NCBI GenBank assembly: GCA_946800325.1
Contig: OX326961.1
Span: forward strand, 7,170,655 to 7,234,654
Reading direction: 5' to 3'
DNA from: Luzula sylvatica
Lineage: Eukaryota; Streptophyta; Magnoliopsida; Poales; Juncaceae
DNA: 64,000 nucleotides
In this document: positions 12,396-25,061 of the stretch, piece by piece
Position numbering within the stretch: the stretch's first letter is position 1
How the letters are laid out: each line of letters opens with the position of its first letter
Program-made: the position numbers and the translations under genes
The notes under the pieces: generated by a model
Databases searched by the model: none
What the model saw: only the letters and a program-made list of their open reading frames with translations
Told to the model about the DNA's origin: nothing

Positions 12396-12445
12396 CTGCA
12401 CCAGGAGGCAGCAAATCCCCTTGCATTAGTATATAGATAGATAGA

Positions 12446-15400
12446 TTGTGCTGTGTCTAATATATTTATTTATATGCCACGGGTCAACACTGAATTATTG
12501 AGCATTAAAAGAAGTATATATCGGAAGTGAAATGTGTGAAACAAATGTTGCGTTTCAAAGCGAAAAAGAAATGAGATTAGTGGATTAAACTAGGGGAATA
12601 ATATTGATACGGTTAATAATTACAATATCTTAAGATCTTGCTAAATACAATGAAATGAAATATTATAATTTAAGTATCCAACAAGTGTCGTAGTTACACA
12701 TATAAATTCTTGTATTAAATATTATAATTTATTAACTCTGTGTTTCGTCCTTCGACAAATGTTGTATTAAACATTTTATTCACATAATATTTTGAATATT
12801 AAATTCATTTTTATAGAAATTTTCTATTATTTTTTCTCTTAGCTCGATGAGTACTTGACGAAAGTTCAGTGGTGGACTTCTTTAATAATATTGTGGCTTC
12901 TGAATTTTCTTAATTGATATGTACATGCAATATAGTAATTCAATTCATATTTTCTTATAGATTTCGTCTTTTTCTATTACTTTTTTTCAACTGTTGCTTC
13001 TGACAGATTGACAGATGTAAAGTAAAATTTTGAAAATGATACAAACACAAATCCAATATAGTAAATTCAATTCATATTTTAATTTGACTAAAATATTCCT
13101 GCAAGTCACAGATTTGGAACTTATTTTAATTTTTTTGTTGGAGTGTTGATTATTTTTTTGGTGTTGTTTTTACCTTATTATGAGTTTCTTGGAAGGGCTT
13201 TTTCTTGCTTGCTCTTTCACTTTTGGGGAATTTTCGTCGACTTTTTCAAAAATGTGATGTTATTTGGAATTTGATTATTTTATTTTTTTCTTACTTGGTT
13301 GTTATTATATGGCTGAAGCAGATCTTTAATATTCATTTGTTTTGTTGCTTCATTGGTATATCGTGGCGACGCGTCCTCATTTGGTATTGGGAGAACGGGT
13401 ATCTAATTTTTTTTTTTTAAGTAGAAATAGAATCTGTGACTCGAAATAGGAAACACAAATATGGGATTTTTTTTTAGTGGTAATTATACTTTTAATTCAA
13501 ATCGTTGTAGTCAGGTAGGTATTCGTCAAAAAACATTTGCGTGCCAGAGTAGCTCGTCAGGTTGAAGTTGAACCCTAAGTAAAATGGGAAGTGAGACTGT
13601 TAAATTTGTTTCATAAACTATTACTTTATTTAACTGCAGCTTGGTGTGATGGACTCATGCTACATTGTGTAGGATCAAAGGGCAATTTATTTTTTGAAGC
13701 TTACCATTGAAGTGATCGATGAGTATTGGAACTTATCGCATCGATGATTGGTCTGTCTTGGATTTTTCAATTGATGTGTCGATGTCGCAGTTCATGATAC
13801 TTTCATCCCATTTCAAAGCATTTGTGGGTCAAATTTCTTATTCTGTTAAATAGCTTTTTCATGTGAAATTTCAAAGCATTTGTATTTTGTACATACCTCA
13901 CAATCAATAGTAGTAGAAGTTTAACAACGTTGTTGAGTAGCATTGATGTAAAAGAAACAAGTAGGAATTATCTTAAAGAGAGAATACATACCAACTATTC
14001 TTGGTCGTAGTTCCGAGCCACGTATTTACTATTTACTACACTGCGAGGAAGCACACACAGCGGAGTCTTCCAGGGAGGAGAGTGTAATGGTCAAGCGGGA
14101 AAAGTAATTTGGACACATGCAACCTACAGCTGGCCTTAGCTTGATTTTTGTTGTCATAATTTACATACACGTGTCATAGTCAATTAACATCCTATATGGG
14201 CTTTTTTAGAGATGGGTTTTTTTTTAATGTTTGTTTTATTGAGCTGGATTTATAGGCCAAAAATTGTTGGGCCTTTTTTTAATGAAATTTTTTCTCAAAA
14301 GCAATTTTTTTTATTTTTTTATTTCTGAACAAACTTAGATTTTTTGAAATATGTATTATTACTATTTTTTTTTGTAGTTGCTATTGTGTGCATTGGGATG
14401 AAAAAAAAGGACCAATGGTCTTTTTGGACAGTTTTGCTTAATATCAATGAGCTTTTTTTTATTTTTTCTTTTTTCACTCAACATAATGTTGCCTTTTTTT
14501 TTAGGTATTTCGAAGTTCAAAGTACGTTAAATATAGGGCCTTTTTTTCATTTCAGGATGCTCTAGAAAGATTTGAAGCTGTATTCAAGTTACAAATATAT
14601 GTACATTTTGTTGGAATACAAATATATTGTGTTCATATGTTGTCAGTGAATTGATAAAAAGGGCTATGATATGAGTGTTAATATAGTTGGAACTTATGTT
14701 TTCTTCAGCCTGCTACAAAAAAATGCGGCAGTGTTCTGCCTTTTTTTGGACTATTAAAGTATATTAAGAGGTTCATTATAATTTTTTCTTTTTAAGCTCT
14801 GAATTTATTTTAATTTTTTTTAAGTTCAAAAGTTGTTAAAAATCAGGTTATTGGTGTGTTATGCTGGGACCATTGGGCCGTTATATTATTGGGCTCATGG
14901 CAATTCATTTTTTTCTTACTTAAATTTTCTTTTTTTTTCAAATTATGTACTGCATTCTGTCATTTCGGGAAGTGTCGTACAAGTTTTTGAAGTCCTATTC
15001 GAGTTCACAATTTTTTTTAGCTATGAATATATTTTATTTTATTTTTCAAAATTTGAAATTTGTAAAAAGTAGTCTTTTGTTTTTATTTTTCTGGGACTGT
15101 TGGGTCGTGGTACTTCTGGGCCTTTTTTTGTGGACAGTAATTTTTCTTTTTTTTTCAAAGTTTGAAATGTGTTAAATGGCTGGCATTTACTCATTTTGAG
15201 AAGTCGCATACAAATTCTTGATGTTGCATTGTCTTCGTAATACTAATATGTTCACATTTTGTTGCAATGTAATTATGTACGTCGATACAAAAAAAATATG
15301 AAATAGCCAGATATCTTATGATATAAATTATAATCACTGCTATTGTCAAAACTTCACATTTCTAAATAAATGTAATACGTGAACGTGAGACCATTATTTT

Positions 15401-16030
15401 CCGTTTATTAATACTTCATATTTATAAATAAGAGAGACGATTTTTTTTTTTTTTTGTTGCAATAATATTCTAGCAACAGATCTATGTCAAGCTTCGTTCT
15501 CTAGTTGTTGTAGAGCTTCTTTTATAGATGTTAAATCTTCAAAAATTAAGGAAATAAAATTAGTCGAGAACAATAACTATCCCTATTCTGATAAATTAAC
15601 TACAAAAAGAACTTTGTGAAAATCAATAAAATCCAAATCTGAAAAAAGCCAAATCAATAAAATATCTATGAACAAAATCAAATTACCAAATGTACCAAAT
15701 AAACTAAAAAAAATAAATTCTAAAAATCAGGAAATAATAGTAATATTAATTTCTGAAAATTTGAAAAGAGCAACGAATAACAGTAAAATAAGATGGATTA
15801 ACAAACGTCCTCAAGTTCCAGCAAAAAATTTCAAGAAACAACATAAAAGTTCATTAAACAAAATAAATTACAAAAAGTTCATGCTAGTTTCATACAAAAC
15901 CAAACCTAGGGTTAGTGTGGGTGTGAGATTTGTTTTAAGAGAATGTGTACGTGACTTACTTGTGTGAATGGGTGTGAGCATGGTTGATGGTTGTGATGTG
16001 CATAATAGGTTGAAAGCTATGGATGTGAGT
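12446..16030. other. Intergenic, no gene seen
   Basis: T-rich, with long T runs at 14220-15180. Frames at 13205, 14344, 14833, 14945 and 15668 are Phe/Leu/Tyr- or Lys/Asn-rich and look like nothing known. A CTAGGGGAATAATATTG at 12590 resembles a minus-strand Helitron end but lacks a clear hairpin. Confidence 0.55.
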
Positions 16031-16338
16031 CGACAGATATAGGGTGCATAATAAATAGGATGTGCATGACATGTGACTATGTGAGAGTTGTTAACTGGAC
16101 ATGGAGTCGACAGATATAGGGTGCATAATAAATAGGATGTGCATGACATGTGACTATGTGAGAGTTGTTAACTGGACATGGAGTCGACAGATATAGGGTG
16201 CATAATAAATAGGATGTGCATGACATGTGACTATGTGAGAGTTGTTAACTGGACATGGAGTCGACAGATATAGGGTGCATAATAAATAGGATGTGCATGA
16301 CATGTGACTATGTGAGAGTTGTTAACTGGACATGGAGT
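16031..16338. repeat. Four identical 77-bp tandem repeats
   Basis: Units start at 16031, 16108, 16185 and 16262 with CGACAGATATAGGGTGCATA and end AACTGGACATGGAGT. I see no difference between copies. The array decays at both edges (GGATGTGAGT before, GGAGTTAACAGAG after). Since 77 is not a multiple of 3, the frame at 15868-16149 (-) shifts and is not a protein repeat. It sits about 160 bp from a lone MULE TIR. Confidence 0.95.
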
Positions 16339-16494
16339 TAACAGAGCTCGGATCCAGATGGAAACGTGTGGAGTCACAAGGAAGGTCGGATTAACAATAA
16401 CATAGTGGTGTATTGACATCACCGAGAATATTTTTTTCTGTCAATATTTGCCTATTTGGGAGAAGAATATAATTTCTCTTTTGTTAGCGGGTTT

Positions 16495-16732
16495 GGGTCT
16501 GAGGTATGTAACTATGTTTATTAAAGGGTAGTTTGGTCAATAAATTTAATTAATTTTAAAATTCAGAATTTTTGTTTAATTTAATGTTAATTCAATTATG
16601 TGGATAAATTTGATATTTTGTAGATTTAGTGAGAATAAATTTGATATTAATTGAGTTTAGTAGAGATAAATATAATATTAACAATTTATTAGGGATAAAT
16701 ATGTCATTTATGAATTATAGGAGAAATTGCCC
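16495..16732. mobile_element. Lone TIR of the 46.9-kb MULE family
   Basis: From GTTTATTAAAGGGTAGTTTG to ATAGGAGAAATTGCCC it matches the right arm of the 46940-49633 MULE in order: tggtcaataaa, ggataaatttgatat, agagataaatataatatt, gggataaatatg. The terminus on the minus strand is GGGCAATTTCTCCTATA, the same form as GGGAAATTTTTTCC at 49633. No partner arm was found in the 4 kb to the left, so this is a broken copy. Confidence 0.75.
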
Positions 16733-18489
16733 ACCAAAAAAAAAATACGTTATTATTCTTACGTGCAAATAAACTAATCATTGCTTTCTTTTTTTTCTAA
16801 TAATAATATTGTAAAAAATATAATATAAATTATCTATTATACAATCTGAAAAAATAAAAATGCATAAAAACATTAATTATTATATGCATAAGTATAATTA
16901 ATCCATAATTTATGTTTTCACTTTCAAGACACATTTCACTAATTTAATTTGTTGTTCTCGCGCATTCAATTTGTGCATAATCATATATATCCCCATTGCC
17001 CTCTTTCTCAATAGAGAAATTATCTGTTAAAATATCTCTGTTTCTGAAATCTCCTCAAAACAAAAAAAAAAAATCTCTTTTGATTAATCTTGTATCGTTG
17101 CTTGATTACTTGTTTGTTTGTGTAGAGTTTTGTATAGCTCAATCTCAACAAAATAGTTATTAAACGGCTTAGATAAATATGTCAATTTTGTGGCTTGATG
17201 AAACGGCCACACTAAAAAATACCAATATATATATATATATATGTAAGTACATCAAAGAACATTTATTATATAATAATTTTAATTTTTATATATAGTTATT
17301 TAATTGTAATGTTTATATTATTTGTTTCATTGGAAGGATGGACTTGCTATGGTCTTTTAATTCTCTGTGAAGGGTGACAATAATCCTTTTTATTGTTAAA
17401 TTATTAAATTATCAAGGGGTATCTAGAAAAAAGGATATAATCAATTTCTTTAATCCTTTAATAATTTAATTGTATTAATTAATGATTTTTTATAGTTTAC
17501 CATCTAATTTGGGCGAATGTTAAAACAGAAACAATAAAGGATTTAGCATATACTATGGCTCGATTCAATAAAAAAAAAAGGGGACTATTTCGTTAATTAT
17601 TACATGGTCAGGGTTTTTTCTAAAAATTTCAAGCACTTTTGGTCCATAAATTTCATGCTTAAAATGGGTCGAAAGATTCAAGCTTTGTATGGTACATACC
17701 CTTATCCAGTTCGTCTGGTTTGCTTGATCCTTTTTACGTTAATTAGAACTACCCATTGATTTAAGTGAGACTTTATTATACCTTTTTACGCTAAAGTAAT
17801 TAATTCGGATTATATTTATTTGAGTTATGGCCAATTGTACCTAATTGATGTCCGGTTGAATATTCCAGGGACTGTAAAGAATACAAGGAAGGTTTGGCAA
17901 ATATAAACTGAAGAAATGGAAACATGTGTCAACGTCAAGCATTGATTTCTCAATGTATGCAAGAAAACGACTTCTTAGTTTAGGATTAATCGAACTAATT
18001 TGTGCGACTAAAAATAGGAATTATAGGATTGAGGATTGGGTGTGAATGAAATTGTGTTTATGGTTAGTGTCAAATACAATGGACCAATGATTGTTTATAG
18101 GATTGAGGATTGGGTGTGAATGAATTTGTCAACTATTCTTGTAATTTTCATCTTATGTTGCAAATTGATACCAATTTTACAATGAATATGCTATGCAAAT
18201 TATCAGGCATTATGCAATCTCTCTCATTTATTTAATTTATATCAATTTAATAAATTTGTATTGAATTTGATTAAATTTATAAGTTGGTACTAGTGAATAC
18301 AAAAAATCATTTAAATATTAATTTTACGATTTCAACACAATGCAACTCAAAATGTATTTAAAAATTATTACCAACTAAATATTACATCACAAAATGAGTG
18401 AACATTTATCTCAATTTCAGTATTCATTTTTTCATTTTTTCATTCATTTGAATTGTAAATATAAGTTCCAAAAATACACATGTGGCACC
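16733..18489. other. Intergenic, one short duplication
   Basis: No gene. A 28-bp phrase, ATAGGATTGAGGATTGGG plus TGTGAATGAA, occurs at about 18021 and again at about 18097 (76-bp spacing). A short (TA) run is at 17225-17242. The stretch at 17590-17720 reads like a decayed MULE terminus. Confidence 0.55.
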
Positions 18490-19275
18490 TGAAACATTCT
18501 CCGCATTTTTTTATATCTGTTTGATTTGAATTAAAAAGTACTAACAAAATAAATAATTAAGGGAGGGGATAGTTGGGGAATATTTGCCAGGCGGAGTATG
18601 AAATAGAAACTCTGCATATATAGTTCCGATATCTCATTTACCTTCTTTCTCTTCCTCTTTCTTGTTCTCGTCTGTAATTCTGTATGCTCATTTTTTGTTG
18701 ACTTCAGAAAAATTACCTCATAATCTCACTTTGTTATTCAATGTAGCTAGATTTCAGAAAAAATACATAAATATCATATGTATTTCGAAAAAAGAAACAT
18801 GTCCAGCTCTTCATATTTGTTTCTCATCCAACGTTATTGCACATCCATTCACATTTTTATGCACACACATAACACCAGAAAACTTAGTATAGCACTTGAA
18901 CTTGGTATAAAAATCACTGCGTGCCACCATTGATATCAATTAACTCCAGCTATCAATGCACACACCAAAACATAAAGTAAATATTCGAGCTTAGTATAGC
19001 AATTGAGATCTCAAATTAAAAACAAAAAATAAAGAAGCTACTTATCTGATTTGTTTATTAGTGTCTTAAAAAATATAACAAGAAAAATGAGATTAATGAG
19101 AAAGAAAAAATAGAATATAGTGACAGATGTTTTGGAGAAGATGGGTAGGAGAGAGAAGGTGTTCATAATAAAAAAAAAGTTGTTTTTTTTTCCTCCCACT
19201 ATTCCAACTCTTAATTATTTTGTTAATACTTTATAACTCAAATTAAACAGATATAAAAAAAAACGGAGATTGATA
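18490..19275. mobile_element. Long-TIR element, about 0.78 kb
   Basis: Left arm: CTCCGCATTTTTTTATATCTG then TTTGATTTGAATTAAAAAGTA. The right arm, on the minus strand, gives CTCCGTTTTTTTTTATATCTG then TTTAATTTGAGTTATAAAGTA, and both continue through 'taacaaaataa...ttaag'. Arms of about 90 bp enclose about 590 bp with no recognisable coding sequence. The exact ends and TSD could not be fixed. Confidence 0.6.
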
Positions 19276-19604
19276 GTCCGCCTAGTTCTATTTAGGCAGA
19301 GTTTGAATCTCCGCAAAATACATTTTCCAAACAAACTTCACCTCATGGCTATTTCGTTAATAATTTCGAAAATAATAATACATCGAGTGTGCAAATAATT
19401 TCGAAAATATATGAAGCAATTGAATATAAAATATAGATAAACCCACAATTATATAAATTGAAGAAATACAAGATAACCATGTACATCTAGTGATTATAAA
19501 AGTGTGAGCACATAAAAGCAGCATAGCTCAATTTTGTATATATACCAAGGATATGAATTTTTTGCTGCTTTTAAAAGTGCGGTTTTGGATTGTAATAACA
19601 AAAG

Positions 19605-19875
19605 GGGTTCAACCACCCAACTCCAAAAAAATATCTTGATGAAATGACAATAATAGATCAAACGAGTTGATTAGTACTATTAATTAATTTAGTTAATAAT
19701 TTAATTAACCGTTTAACTGAATTAACACGTTAATTAACATATATTAATATTAACATATTATAAATTATTTATGTGTCAATTAATATTTAATCGAGTCAAT
19801 TAAAAAAGCTAATTAATTCACTTAACTCATTTTTGTCATTTCATCAAAACAACATTTTGGAGTTTGGGAGGCCAA
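19605..19875. mobile_element. Foldback MITE, about 260 bp
   Basis: Left AACCACCCAACTCCAAAAAA then CTTGATGAAATGACA; right arm on the minus strand GGCCTCCCAAACTCCAAAAT then TTTGATGAAATGACA. The interior is AATTAATT-rich. A half copy (CCCCCGAACTCCAAAATG, GATGAGGTGGCAAAAATG) lies at 62255-62370. Family unknown. Confidence 0.7.
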
Positions 19876-19879
19876 GTAT

Positions 19880-21340
19880 ATTTTTCCATAACAAAATGAC
19901 AAACGGCTCCTAATTTAGTCATGGCAATAAATGATCGATAATATCGTTGTGGGTAATAATTTGGTCATTATGAAAATAGTTACATGATCCGTAATAATCT
20001 AATTATAATTTTGAGTCTTTACTTTCATTCCAACATGTATTACCCGAAAAAAAAAAAAAAGAGCTTTTCGTAAACCTAGGTAAGTCCAAAAATATAACCC
20101 TAGTTTATAGTTTAAAGTAGGTGTTTTGTTATAAACCCTTAATAGAATTGTAATTGTTTTCATATTAATGATTAAAATGAATGGGAAACTTTGAGCTCTT
20201 GTCATTAGTTTAAAAAAAAAATCAAGAGTAATTTTCGAGCTCTTGTTATAATCCAAGACGAATAATAATAACATAAAGCTAATAGTATAATTATTTATTT
20301 TATTTTATTTATGAATAAAATATGAACACACATTAATATTTCTACAAAAATATGATAATATCATTAATATTTTGCTTTTCCTATGTTTTTGTATAAAAAT
20401 GTGTGAACAACCCTCATTTTTCGCTCAATTCATTCATAAATAAAAAGACATAAATAAAGATTAATCGGTTGGTGATCATAATTTGTATTCGTGTATCAGA
20501 AACTATCTAAACATTATTAGTTTTGTATATAATTAATTGCAAATAACTCTTCATTTTTCTGGTTTCCGCATATTTGTTTTGTTATCTTTCTCGACATTAG
20601 TCATTTACAAATGAAACATGACCTATTTTTTTTACTAACATGTTAAATGTCAATAAACAAAATACTAATTTATTAATATGTTAAATCTCAATAGAAACAA
20701 AAACAAGGATCTGGCTTGTAATTATACTCTCAACTCAAATTTGAACACACATCTTCTATATCCAAATTAAAATTAAAATACTTAATTAACCCGGTTTAAT
20801 TTACAAAAAACACATATGATTAACTATACCGTACATGTAAGGTAATTAGGCAACAACATCTCTTGTCGCGAGGGAAATAGCACAATTGTTAATGACAAAT
20901 TATTTGATAATGTTGTCATAACGATTCATTAGTAAAATATGAACACTATATTAATTGTAATCATAGTTTCAAATAAAAAAAATTAAATCCAATTTCTTTT
21001 ATTGGATATTTTTGCCGGTCACTCAAATCATGTATATTGCGGAAATTGTTCGCTTATTGAATCCGTGACAAACTAAATTAAAAGAAAAAACAATTATACG
21101 AAAAAATCATTTAAGTTCAAAATACATTCATGATTCACTCAAAAAATTAATACAATCCAACAATTACAAAATTGAGACGAAATAATTGACTCACATGATT
21201 AATCCGTTCATTTACATCCTGAATTTCATAATTAATCCAACTCTCAGAAATCAGCATATCATGTACGGCCCTCTAAATATTACGTACAACATTTAAAGAA
21301 AATATTTTGTAACATTACATATTTTTCTTATTTCTTTCTT
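19880..21340. other. Intergenic, no gene seen
   Basis: AT-rich with no supported coding frame. The block at about 20761-20855 is repeated at 22651-22765 (see findings). Confidence 0.55.
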
Positions 21341-21347
21341 AATTAAA

Positions 21348-21598
21348 TCAAATCCTAATTTCTTTAGCCATGCTTGTAGCATGACCACAGACATATACAC
21401 CACCTCCTTGCGAAATTATACTTTCATATCTGAATTCTGGAAAGCCAATCTTCCCTGAAAAAGAAAAAAAAATTTATCAAACACAAATTAATAAATGCAT
21501 AAGCCAAGACATTTTGCAAAATTATCCAAGTAATAAACTAACCTGCAAGGCTCCAAAAAGCCTCTGAAAGAGGCGAGAGCGAGACCTGTGCAGGTTCC
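21348..21598 (-). pseudogene. Cytochrome P450 reductase-like C-terminal fragments
   Basis: Two exon-like pieces on the minus strand are separated by an 87-bp GT...AG interval. The first (21598-21543) reads GTCTGLALASFRGFLEPC, close to the FNR-domain GTGLAPFRGFL motif with a two-residue insertion. The second (21454-21348, after a polypyrimidine-CAG acceptor) contains ISQGGGVYVCGHATSMAKEI, close to the NADPH-binding YVCGDAK.MA.DV motif of plant CPR. These motifs are normally about 60-80 residues apart; here nearly all of that is missing. Splicing as drawn does not keep one frame, so it is a relic. A second set of CPR pseudo-exons lies 6 kb away on the other strand. Another diflavin or FNR-family reductase is possible. 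Confidence 0.5.
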
Positions 21599-22234
21599 GA
21601 AGTAATTATTCAAATAAGCCCCTCAAAGTTTTGAAAAATTGTAAAAAGTAATAAGAACTTGTGTTTAAGATTTGGCAACTAGTAATGAGGGCCAAAATTA
21701 TAATAGCATGCATATCCTAATCTCATTATTGGTACCACAGAGCAGAGAGACTTGTACCGAACTAAAAATCTCTGTTTTCCAACAAACATCAAAATTACGA
21801 ACCACACTAGCTGGTGCAATAACTATAAGAAAATAATTGGGAAATTAAAATATATGAAAAATAGCGAGATAACTGAAGTACCTCTATAAACAAGAATTTA
21901 TCCATGAATTGTGCCTCGAACTTCGCATTGATAATTAGGAAAATAGTAAAAACAAGAACTGGGGTAAGCTTTAGATTAGAGGAGCTTGTTTTTGCAAAAA
22001 AAAAAAAAAAAAAAAAGATTAGAGGAGCTTGGAAAGAGGCGATTCGGTCAAAATTTCAAGCGTCACATTGGTAAAAAAATCCGCTAGGTATAAGTAGTAG
22101 ACTGCAATCGATATTAGAAATAGCGAAAAAAACTTGCCATCACAAATCAGAACATCTAACTTCTAATAAAATCAAAATCACTAAAAGCTAAACCTGCGAA
22201 GAAATAATAAATAGTTCGAATTTCATTACCTCGG

Positions 22235-22545
22235 TACGAGTACTTGTCATGTTTTCCAAGTGAAAAAGCATGAGATTTTTCAAGATTATACTCATCTTTT
22301 CCCAGGAAACTCGCTGGCTATTTGTGGGAGTTAATCGGCGAAAAATGAAAAGGTTTAAGCATGATTTCTTCTGGGTTTCTCACATTTGAGAAGGAGTTTA
22401 GATCCGAGACGAAGTTTTGTTTTTAGAAGAGAGAAAGGGGAGTGTAGATCCGAGACGAAGAGAAAAAAGGGAAAGGGCGAGAATACGGGAAATGGAGAAT
22501 GGGGAGAGGGAGTTTAGAAGGAGGAGCAAAATTACTTGTTTACCC
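22235..22545 (-). other. 5'UTR/first-exon-like block
   Basis: On the minus strand this is pyrimidine-rich (CTCCCTCTCCCC..., TTCGTCTCGGATCTA twice), then holds short ATG frames; one ends at a GAG|GTAATG donor near 22230. Composition is like a plant 5' leader. It lies upstream of the reductase fragments in the same orientation and could be the relic 5' end of that gene, but no sequence link proves it. Confidence 0.3.
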
Positions 22546-22559
22546 TTTTTACTCTACGT

Positions 22560-23400
22560 CTAAAATACTCATAATAATTGTCAACCGTCTGATTGATCTT
22601 CAAATTAAAATCTTGTCCGTCCGTACAAATAGTGTCCGTACCATATAATCACCCAAAATTAAAATTAAAATACTTAATTAACCCGTATATAATGGAATCC
22701 TTTGTAAATTAGGCAACACGTACGTGAAAAATACTTATGTAAAATACTTAATTAACCTGTACATGTAAGGTAATTAGGCAACCTTTGTAAATTACCATAT
22801 TATTTTATTTTTTTTATTTTTTTTCAAAAATAAATTACCATATTAATTTACAAAGAACATATATAATTATTTTTCAATTTGCTATGTATATAGCATGACT
22901 TTACTTAATTGTTTGTGTATAACATGATACTTGGTAACTTGATAGCATCTGTATGCCATATACAAAATAATGGAATCCTTTGGTAAAAATACATTTCATC
23001 CACTAAAATCTTAATGTATAAAAAATAATAATATATACGAGTGTGGAAATATTTTCTTTCAATTATTGTACATTAAAACAACATTTTTTACATACATTTA
23101 CAACATAATTCAACTGTACACCACACCAGTTTCTTTTTTTGTAATGGGTCTTTTGTTTATTCATAAAGACCCACTATAGGTTAAAATTAATAAAGAAGAA
23201 GTATAAATAATTCATAATGTGAATTGTAGCATAAACTAAATAAGAAGTATCAAAAAACAATTCATAATATATATTTTTTTAAATGAAACAATGATTATTC
23301 TCAATAAGGACTCATATGAGAATATCTTATGTTATTCATTTAAAAGAAAAGATTATTTATAGGGAAATTTTCAAGTGTAGACAAAATATGTTTGCGATTT
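22560..23400. other. Intergenic, no gene seen
   Basis: AT-rich. The 22651-22765 stretch repeats part of 20761-20855. Nothing else supported. Confidence 0.55.
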
Positions 23401-23406
23401 ATCAAA

Positions 23407-23524
23407 CTAGACAAGAAAGTTTGGAAATTTTGAAAATAACATCATCGGCGTTTGAAAAGTCGAGGGTAGACAAGAAAGTTTGGAAATTTGGAAAATAACA
23501 TCATCGACGTTTGAAAAGTCGAGG
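23407..23524. repeat. Two-copy 59-bp tandem repeat
   Basis: AGACAAGAAAGTTTGGAAAT plus TTGGAAAATAACATCATCG and CGTTTGAAAAGTCGAGGGT occurs twice, at about 23407 and 23468. The 'ttttgaaaagtcgag' phrase recalls the right arm of the 2549 MULE, so this may be a decayed relative. Confidence 0.7.
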
Positions 23525-24945
23525 GTTTCTATCATTTTCGACTTTTGAAAAATCGGACTCATTAACTCCCCTAACTACATCCTACCTCTCTTAATGACAT
23601 TCACTTAATTTTGAGCAAGCTTCCGATTTTTGAAGTGTTGAGAAGCATAAATTCGGTCTTTCAAAAGCTGGTCAAATACAATTACTGTGAAGGTCCACGT
23701 GGAGGGTCAAGTAAAGAAAAGTACTAAATGATTCTAGTGCCACAATGGCTAAAACCGGGAAACTTCCAAGTAAATTTTTTTCTCTGTAAAATATACTTGT
23801 GTCTCATTAATACCACAAAATTTGATCTTGTAGAGGTTCTGAAAAATGAGCATAAAAATTTAGCACATAATGCGAGATAATGCTAGGAGAATCTCCAGAC
23901 ATATTTTTCTCAATTGAGTCGTGATTTTTAACATGGCAGGCACATAAAAATTTAGCACAAAATTGATCTTGTGACATATTATAGAAAATTTCAAATAAAT
24001 ACAACTGGTCCAACATGAACCTAACGAATAATATTTTGACACATCATCAATGTAAGGTGATGTGAGCTTCTAAAATTGCTTAAAACTATGTGTAAAATAA
24101 GGGACCCATAAATGTCTACAAATAAAAATAATCACACAAAATCAAAAGTTAATCAATAGTTCATATGTTGCCACATATCATAATACAATGATTCAAATAA
24201 TTGTGATGATGTGGCATGAAGATATTGCATAAAGATAGGTCCAAAATAAGGGGGTTGGTAAATTCTATATATTATAATAATTCCCGCGTTTCACCGCAGG
24301 TTTTTGAAATTATTTGTAGAACAAAATCGAGCATCAATATAAAAAACTTGCAATCATATTCAACAAAACAAATGAATAAACATAAATTAATATGACAACA
24401 TTGGTAAAAAAAAAAAAATTAAGAATGGACAAACTACACATTCATTAAAAAGAGGATATTTTGAACTTACATTCCAATCTGCAAATGAGAGTACTATAGC
24501 ATCAATCAGTGCGAGATATTGTTGAAGAAGCCATGATATGATAGTAGTTGAGACAATTAAGAGATATCATTTTTCATACGTCCATGTACAAGTTGAAGCA
24601 AAATATAATTTTTTGTAGTACTCTCATAATCATTGTTCATACATCATAAAAGCTTATTAATATTTGCATTATTAATAAAAAAAGATAAAAATTTTCTATA
24701 AGAATGAGAAAAATTTGTCGAGAGAAGCCTAGTCTTGAGTATTGTGAAGCATCATTGCATTACAATCTTAAAACAACACTGAATATGAGATGACCCGTCT
24801 CGGTTTTATTCAAAAACAAAAAAAAATAATAATCTTAACACAGCAAAAATAAAATTTGGTTAAGATTTTTTGCAAGGCTAAATTTGATATTTTTTTTAAT
24901 TTTTGGAAAGTTATGTATATATAAACCTACATTGGCTTATTTTGT
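23525..24945. other. Intergenic, no gene seen
   Basis: Contains the phrase ATAAAAATTTAGCACA twice (about 23850 and 23944) and a GC patch CCCGCGTTTCACCGCAGG at 24283-24300 that looks like a transposon terminus without a findable partner. Confidence 0.5.
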
Positions 24946-24950
24946 AACTT

Positions 24951-25041
24951 AAGCAAACCAGGGGGTTGTATGAATTTTTGTGTATTATAATTGTAACTAC
25001 ATAGATAATAATAAGCAAACCAGGGGGCTGTATGAATTACT
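24951..25041. repeat. Direct duplication next to the GC-rich array
   Basis: AAGCAAACCAGGGGG[t/c]TGTATGAATT occurs at about 24952 and about 25013, 61-62 bp apart, immediately left of the GC-rich array. It may mark the boundary of an insertion. Confidence 0.75.
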
Positions 25042-25061
25042 TTCGAGTTTCGGCCAGAACG

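Larger units (their letters stand above)
9959..12445 (-). mobile_element. Non-autonomous Helitron (minus strand) carrying a tandem array
   Basis: Read on the minus strand, the element starts TCTATCTATCTATATACTAA at 12445 after host A (12446) and ends hairpin-TAATG-CTAG at 9959 before host T (9958). That matches A|TC...CTRR|T. The 3' hairpin is a perfect 20-bp palindrome. The start lies in a TCTA repeat, so it could be at 12445, 12441 or 12437. No Rep or helicase coding sequence exists. About 1.4 kb of the 2.49 kb is a tandem repeat. A relative of the 3334 MULE arm lies at 10440-10730. Confidence 0.85.

Noticed and set aside
12590..12620. Another minus-strand Helitron 3' end (CTAGGGGAATAAT)
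   Set aside because: The CTAG|T context is right but no hairpin lies upstream of it.
24260..24300. TTCTATATATTATAATAATT plus CCCGCGTTTCACCGC as a Helitron start or end
   Set aside because: The flank is T rather than A at the TC start, no CTRR end is seen, and no partner terminus was found.
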